Assembly (NCBI RefSeq): GCF_029227915.1
Contig: NC_079887.1
Coordinates: 23,495,650-23,559,649 of the forward strand
DNA: 64,000 bases
Direction of reading: 5' to 3'
From: Hydractinia symbiolongicarpus
Lineage: Eukaryota > Cnidaria > Hydrozoa > Anthoathecata > Hydractiniidae
Part shown: positions 57,852 through 64,000 of the stretch, one piece after another
Position numbering within the stretch: position 1 is the stretch's first letter
Layout of the letters: each line of letters starts with the position of its first letter
Notes under the pieces: model-generated
Seen by the model: the letters and a program-made list of their open reading frames with translations, nothing else
What the model was told of the DNA's origin: nothing
Databases searched by the model: none
Made by a program: the position numbers and the translations under genes

Positions 57852-58350
57852 TGTGTCTATGTGATGATCGCAGACTGACTGAATTTTACTCCACGTATCG
57901 TCCTTATATCTGCTACGACAATACATTTTCAACATGGATTTACATATAAAGAAGTATTGGGTTCTGCTTTTCTTCTTTCTTTTTTTGCAAACATAGAAAA
58001 TAATAAATATTTTCGTAAAAAAAAACTTGTACTATAAGCACATGATAATTCTACAGCACGCGTCATTTTTTTATGACCATAACGCAGTGTAATTTTGTCA
58101 AAAGCCAGCAAGAGACTTTTTCACATTCTTACACAGCTGACCTTTATGAACTTTTTACAACGTTAGTGATTTTCTTTTGTAATTTCTTAGTTCATATGTG
58201 ATGCAGTGTGTGGTATCTTAAGTATAGGTATACAGGTGGCATTTTTGTTCTTCACAGATGTGTTTGCGTTGGTTTAAGGAATGGACTTTTTTAACATATA
58301 CGTTGCATGTTGCATGGTCACGTAACATAGAACTTCTTATGGAACGCGAC
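57852..58350 (-). promoter_or_regulatory. conserved upstream region of B3
   Basis: The TATA-like GATATAAGGACGATACG lies at about 57896-57912, with GTGGAGTAAAATTCAGTC just downstream and TTACACTGCGTTATGG further up. Homology with B2 extends to the CATGTTGCATGGTCACGTAA block (about 58307-58328). Confidence 0.65.
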
Positions 58351-59023
58351 AAGCCATTTAGTTTAGATTAAAGCTGTTTTGTGGAACACTCCTCGCCTCA
58401 ATCCTCGACTTAGTCACGTTTTGAAACAAAAAAACAAGAATGATTGAAACGTTCGAAATAAACCACTTGTGTCCCACGTTGAAATAATTAGAAGGTCGCG
58501 TGCTCTTGTTCAGGTAATTTTTAAAATAGACTTCACATTATTTTAAACTTTGAAATGTTATCATATAACCTGCACAATAATAATACCATTGCTTTTTTGT
58601 CGGCCAAAAGTAGGTCGTTCTAAATACGCACGAAATATACGAACTACAAATCAAGTCAACTGTAAATTATCACTGTAAATTATTTTGCAAATTATAAAAA
58701 TGCTGAACGTTAACAGGGTAACTAGAGGTTTATTCCAGCTTAACTTGTGAGAAAGCTGTTTTTGAAATATGCATTACACTCACAATGTTGTGAGCACTTC
58801 ACTAGATTTAGGATGTACTACATACTCAGTTTGAGCGCTCAACCGGACGTTTAACCAAGGGAAGCTTTATCGTTGTGATCGTTCCAGTAATAATAGCGAT
58901 AGCTTAACTGGATTTATGACACGCCTTGTACCTGTACTAAAAGCTCCCAAACCTGAATGTGGAACATATTCTACCTTCACCAAAACGTTCAAACTAGCCT
59001 ACATCGCCGTGCAACCAATCTAG
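58351..59023. repeat. inverted copy of the 49.9-50.2 kb segment plus spacer
   Basis: About 58830-59023 (GAGCGCTCAACCGGACGTTTA..., ending CCAATCTAGTC) matches 49907-50175 in inverse orientation at an estimated two-thirds identity. It has only one copy of the 80-bp unit. The rest is unrecognised. Confidence 0.6.
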
Positions 59024-59155
59024 TCTTTATAATATTAGCCGTTGCCGTCTGTCGGCTAAACATAGTCATGGGCTTAAGTAATAAATGCGATATAGTGTTG
59101 CTAATTTTGCTATGACAGTGGAATTCTGATGAATTTCCACAGGGCTAATGACTAG
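59024..59155 (+). mobile_element. Helitron-like repeat, 132 bp
   Basis: TCTTTATAATATTAGCCG at the 5' end and ATTTCCACAGGGCTAATGACTAG at the 3' end, followed by T. The terminal hairpin is degraded. Confidence 0.6.
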
Positions 59156-60579
59156 TCTATATTGTAATTCTTGCTTTCTATCTGTGAGTCAATTCAAAAA
59201 CCGAGAGTTTTGAAACCGAAAACGCCATTATAATCGATCCCATAAACATAGTAATAACCCCTTTCAAGTAAACTTCATTACTTCCTGCTAACAGGCCAGA
59301 AGAATGCACGAAATAGCAATGCGGAAAGTGTATTTACTTCATCCTGTTTGTTATATCTTAATATTCCATTTCTTTCTTATTAAGTAATTAAAAAGAATAT
59401 TTATAGTTAACTTTATTTAAACATAACGTCATCAAAAACGAAAGACAAAATTTAAAACTCGTAAAATTTGACTACGCCGTTTTAATTATGAACTTCCGTG
59501 CGCTTTGTGACACGTTCCGTTGTTGAGTGCAACAAAGTTCTAGCGATGACAGCGTGCTTGGTGGAAAATCTAATGTAATGGTAACCATTTTGAAGATTTT
59601 TAGGTCGTTTGCATGAAGTTATAAATAAAATTATTGTCACGTTTTCTAGCCTTGTCTAAAATCGTATACAAACAATTTTCAAGATTTTGGCTACATCTGA
59701 ATAAAAAGTGAAATAGTCCTGTGCAATTTGCGTACACCTAACTTTTATCCTAAATGCTATAAGGTAGCTACACCTTTTATTACTTTTTATTTAATTTTAT
59801 TTTATTACTAAAAAATAAAATTGCTAACCAATTGTGTACCTAGACGGAGTGACGACAGGCTGTTTTCTGTGTTTTTTATTAACCACTCCACCGGGTGTTG
59901 AACGCCGGCGAACATGGTAAATTGCGACTTCCTTATGATCCTCCGGCTAGTTATAACTAATATAATTACGTAATGCTTTTTTGCTTGTTTCTTTTTTGTT
60001 TTAGCAAAATTCATAATTAGGGCTCAGCTCATTTGTTATAATTTCATTAAAAATAAGAAATAATGATTTTTTTGGACCTCCGAGTTCTTTGTGTGTTCAC
60101 ACAATTTCTACCATAGTTTTTTTGCAGCATTATAACCTCGATCCCAATGACGAATCCCCAATTATAAAAACACAGATGCAGTGCTGGAATTGAAGGTTGA
60201 TTAGGGACTAAAGTCCTTTCGGATTAAAATAGAGTAAAAACCTCCAAGAAAGTAACTAAACTCAAATAAATAAAAAAAACTGCTAACGAAAGCATGTTTT
60301 TATTCAAATTTCTAAAAAGATATTATTCAGTTTACAGATATCATTTTTATCAACAAATTATAAAATATTTATTAAATATCCTATTCTTTTAAATTCCACT
60401 TCCGTACCAAATAATGAAAGCTTACAAAAACCTTCATTGTCTTTTCTCTCTTACATGAGTTGTTTACATGACGCGATGACCATGCATTCGCTTACTACAA
60501 AATTCATGCCATCAACCGGGGTGCTGCATTCATACGGGTGAATTCGCATCCTTCCTAGAGTTGATTGCAGCTAAATTAA
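59156..60579. other. spacer, nothing recognised
   Basis: No supported gene. The 68-codon minus-strand frame at 59808-60014 has no recognisable domain. Confidence 0.35.
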
Positions 60580-61093
60580 ACAAGATGTCTCGACAAAAAA
60601 GTTATGTCAACGTCTTAAAAGTACCTCTCCTTCGATATTCTTGTGCTATCTGAGATAATTACACAATAGTGTTGTGACAACAAAAGGAAACGTTTGTGGA
60701 TGCTTAAGATGATAAAATAATCAAATCAAATCAGATATACATATTACATCATATAATTACTGAGACATCACAAAAGAATGTCATTAACGTTGTGAAAAGT
60801 TCATGAAGGTCAACTATAAGGAACCGTTGTGGAAAAATCTCCCGCTGATTTTTGACAAGATTACACTGCGTTATCGTTATAACAATACCGACGCGTGCTG
60901 CAGAATTATCTTGTGTTTATAGTACATGTTCTTTTTTGCAAAAATAGAAAAACAACAAGCCTTTATCTATGAAGCAGCATCGAATACCTCTTTATTTGTC
61001 AATCCATGTGCAAAATGCCGTATTGTTGTAGCAGATATATAAGGACGATACGTGGAGTAAATTCAGTCACTCTGAGAATGACACAAAGACATC
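60580..61093 (+). promoter_or_regulatory. conserved upstream region of B4
   Basis: TATA-like GATATATAAGGACGATACG at about 61033-61051. AAAATCTCCCGCTGATTTTT, GATTACACTGCGTTATCG and TTATGTCAACGTC (about 60602) all match the B1 upstream region, inverted. The match ends where the Harbinger element begins on the B1 side. Confidence 0.65.
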
Positions 61094-61378
61094 ATGACTA
61101 ATTTGAAACACTTTTTACTCGTGGCCATTGGTTTTTTTGTGCTTATCGACATGGCAACATGCAGACCATCAAAACATCGCATATCAACGTCTAGGAATTT
61201 GCGTTTAATTGCTGGAAAGTTAATGAAGTCAATCATACGTGCAGAAGAATCTCTGAGAAATGCAGAACAAAAAAACACGAAGGAGCCAACACCGGATTTA
61301 AAAGTTTGTGATGAGAAATGTCAACTTTGTATAGAATTGATGAAGCAACAGGCCGAAACAACAGAGACACCTGCTTGA
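61094..61378 (+). CDS. B4: B-branch peptide gene with premature stop at the conserved Trp
   Basis: 94 codons to the stop. Signal peptide MTNLKHFLLVAIGFFVLIDM, RPSKHRISTSRNLRLIAGK, then CDEKCQLCIELMKQQ and a TGA (61376-61378) in place of the Trp codon of P-A-W-H. The bases after it still read HDI. The K-R-R-K cluster of the other B copies is replaced by KEPTPDLK, and a third cysteine replaces the Arg of QLR. It is closest to B1. Probably decaying. Confidence 0.6.
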   Translation: MTNLKHFLLVAIGFFVLIDMATCRPSKHRISTSRNLRLIAGKLMKSIIRAEESLRNAEQKNTKEPTPDLKVCDEKCQLCIELMKQQAETTETPA

Positions 61379-61601
61379 CATGATATAAAGTGACCTCGAA
61401 AACCATTAACGAAGTATAAATAACAAGTTATACCCAAAATAATAAAGCCAGATCAACAAAAAAGAGAAGATATTTTTAAATATTTTTGTAGTTACTAAAA
61501 TAACTTTTTAACATGCATCGCATTAAAACACTACAACTACACTACAACATTTCGTTTATTTTCATCATTAAATTATATCCGCGAATCGGTATTTTAATAT
61601 A
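61379..61601 (+). other. 3' flank of B4
   Basis: It has AATAAA at about 61440 and sequence matching the B2 3' flank as far as AAATTATATCCGCGAATC. Confidence 0.5.
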
Positions 61602-62310
<709 letters not shown>

Positions 62311-62360
62311 TTCCAATATTTAATTAGCTCGTTTTTTTTTCAATTTTCTTGGAACTTTCC

Positions 62361-62567
62361 ATGATTCCCTCTTTTGATATACTGTTTTCCATCTCATATC
62401 ATATCCATCATCAAAAAGTCGACTATCATCATCTAGAAACTGGAAAAGTCAATTCTAAGTTCTGCAGCATGTAGGGAAGTTTCAAAAATTGTTACGAGAA
62501 ATGTTACTTGCGCTCAGAATTGAGGAAACATTTGGGTGATTCAACAGATCGGCCTCTTTGGCATTGA
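62361..62567 (+). pseudogene. B6psi: B-branch fragment
   Basis: TCCATCATCAAAAAGTCG and RLSSSRN correspond to the start of the mature B region. An internal deletion removes LRLIAxKL, and a TAG at 62472 interrupts the frame. The C-terminal module survives as CYEKCYLRSELRKHL and STDRPLWH followed by a stop. It is the most diverged copy, missing the DIDLR tail. Confidence 0.7.
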
Positions 62568-64000
62568 AAAAACACGCATGAACATTTAATATTAACTGCA
62601 TTAGCAAATAATGCAGATAACTCAAGACGTTCTTAACATGAGATTTGCTTATAAAAATATGGCTGAAGTGGAACGTGAAGAAAGAGCCAGAGCAGCAGCG
62701 GAAAACAGACAGCCTTCTGTCGGAAGGAATTCTTTGCATCAGGAATTTGCTGTCAACTTTGCTGGCATAATGATGGGCACCTTCTACTGCATGAGATAAT
62801 GTTCTGCGGTAAATTTCTTATACATCATGCAATATCGATCCTATGATGTATCCCATTATATTTCTATCTGGTGAGCCTGGTTGAAATTATGTTTTAATTC
62901 TATGTCAGGGGGCATGCAACTGCAACTGAGCCGCTCTTACGGAGTGGCTGATATTTTCGGCGATATCAAACTGCATAAAACGGCTATAGAAAGAGGCTAG
63001 ATAACCTTCAGATAGAAGCCAAAGGTTTTCATAGAAATACATAAAATTTCTTTTGGAACGGTTTTTTCTCCTCTCTGGCTTTTCGTTACTAGCCAATTAT
63101 TTTATCTTTTTTCTACGGCGAAAAATAGGTCCCGAATAGTAAGAAATATTGCATATCTTTTACTTCTTTTTTTCTTTTCTATTCAGCTATTTAACATTGA
63201 TATTTTTTAGCCAATGGATGAAGGTTTTGTTTTATAAGAAACCGCAAACATAACGAATTTTCATTAAACACGTTTATTGGAAATTAGTCGAGGAAAATCG
63301 TCAGCAGTAAAAAAATTCACTTAGTCAAAGTTTTCGTCGTCGGAGAGATTTGATAAAAATTCCCTAACGCATTTTCCCCCGATAAGATCTGTGAAATCGT
63401 CTTTTAATAGATTTTTCAAATAATTAGCTACTCCGTAACTACAGTGACGTCATTTAACAACGTAGCTGTAATTATGGGATCCCAAAACAATATAATAATC
63501 AAAATGCAACTTTTTATTGGCAACGTACGAATCGAGAAAAAGGATATGGACAATCCCCAAGATGTCCTTGGCTCTGAACCGGTATTACGGTATGTCAATA
63601 ACAGCTCTGGAAGAGGCTGGTCACGTGTTACAAAACTGCCGAGAGTTATACTGGGACCCTTTAAAATTTCAACGTTAATAACACAAAACTTTGACATTTG
63701 ATTTACGAAAAGCAAACAAACACTAAAACGAATGAATTAGATAGCCGGTTTCTTACAGAAGAAACCGGCTATCTAATCCATCAAAATGCAGAATATCTTA
63801 CAAAACTTTTGACAGGTCTTATTCAAGTTGACCGGTTAATCGGGAAGAGAAAAGGGGGGCTGCTTAATCGACGATTTACGGTATGTGAGAACAGAGAATA
63901 ATCATCAAACACTCTTAAGTGTCTGCTACTAGCCGGATCCGTGGGACTTGGTTACATCCCTGTATATAAAGACTTAAAAAAACCTCAGTGAATATAAGAT
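62568..64000. other. spacer to the end of the window
   Basis: No recognised gene. A 62-codon frame at 62611-62799 (VEREERARAAAENRQ) could be a fragment of something larger but shows no known domain. A perfect hairpin lies at 63737-63776. Confidence 0.35.
63737..63776. repeat. perfect 18-bp-arm hairpin
   Basis: TTAGATAGCCGGTTTCTT, loop ACAG, then its exact reverse complement. Confidence 0.9.

Noticed and set aside
62611-62799. 62-codon frame with a charged helix
   Set aside because: No recognised similarity, isolated, and next to a pseudogene.

Overview
The window looks like nuclear DNA of an early-branching animal, most likely a cnidarian. It is AT-rich. Three animal genes with introns can be assembled from it (PRR11, AKAP17A, 14-3-3 epsilon). 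It also holds a large intronless beta-helix/multi-membrane-span protein, animal-type DNA transposons, tRNA-derived SINEs and a short (CCCTAA)n telomere-type tract. The species is inferred, not shown.

Layout. 1-5.7 kb: a SINE, then a six-exon PRR11 gene (+). 5.7-11.6 kb: gene-poor, with small terminal-inverted-repeat elements, a minisatellite and a Helitron-like repeat. 11.65-20.5 kb: AKAP17A (-, two exons joined across a GC-AG intron) head to head with a four-exon 14-3-3 epsilon gene (+), about 430 bp apart. 22-25.5 kb: a decayed P-element-like THAP transposase gene and a 593-bp Harbinger-like MITE. 25.7-32.3 kb: a large imperfect palindrome with a convergent pair of secreted-peptide genes (A1, A2), and a peptide pseudogene (B5) outside one arm. 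33.2-38.1 kb: a 1626-codon single-exon gene (-) with about 21 beta-helix coils, a Cys-rich segment and about 8-9 membrane spans. 40.5-42.2 kb: tandem Helitron-like repeats and an inverted-repeat element. 44.4-62.6 kb: a second, mirror-like cluster of peptide genes (B1-, B2+, A3+ | A4psi-, B3-, B4+, then B6psi+), invaded by a complete Harbinger element (45.6-48.2 kb), Helitron-like repeats and a 593-bp uninterrupted (CAGA)n tract.

The most interesting system is the peptide family. All copies encode small, intronless, secreted precursors. Two branches (A and B) share only a C-terminal module: C-D-E-x-C-x-L-R, then T-T-x-x-P-[AS]-W-H. In three places a B copy lies upstream of an A copy on the same strand, so the ancestral unit appears to be a B-A pair that was duplicated, inverted and partly decayed. 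Several B copies carry a basic K/R cluster just before the CxxxC module, as expected of a processed precursor. The upstream regions, with TATA boxes, are conserved as well. I do not recognise this family from any described peptide, and its function is unknown.
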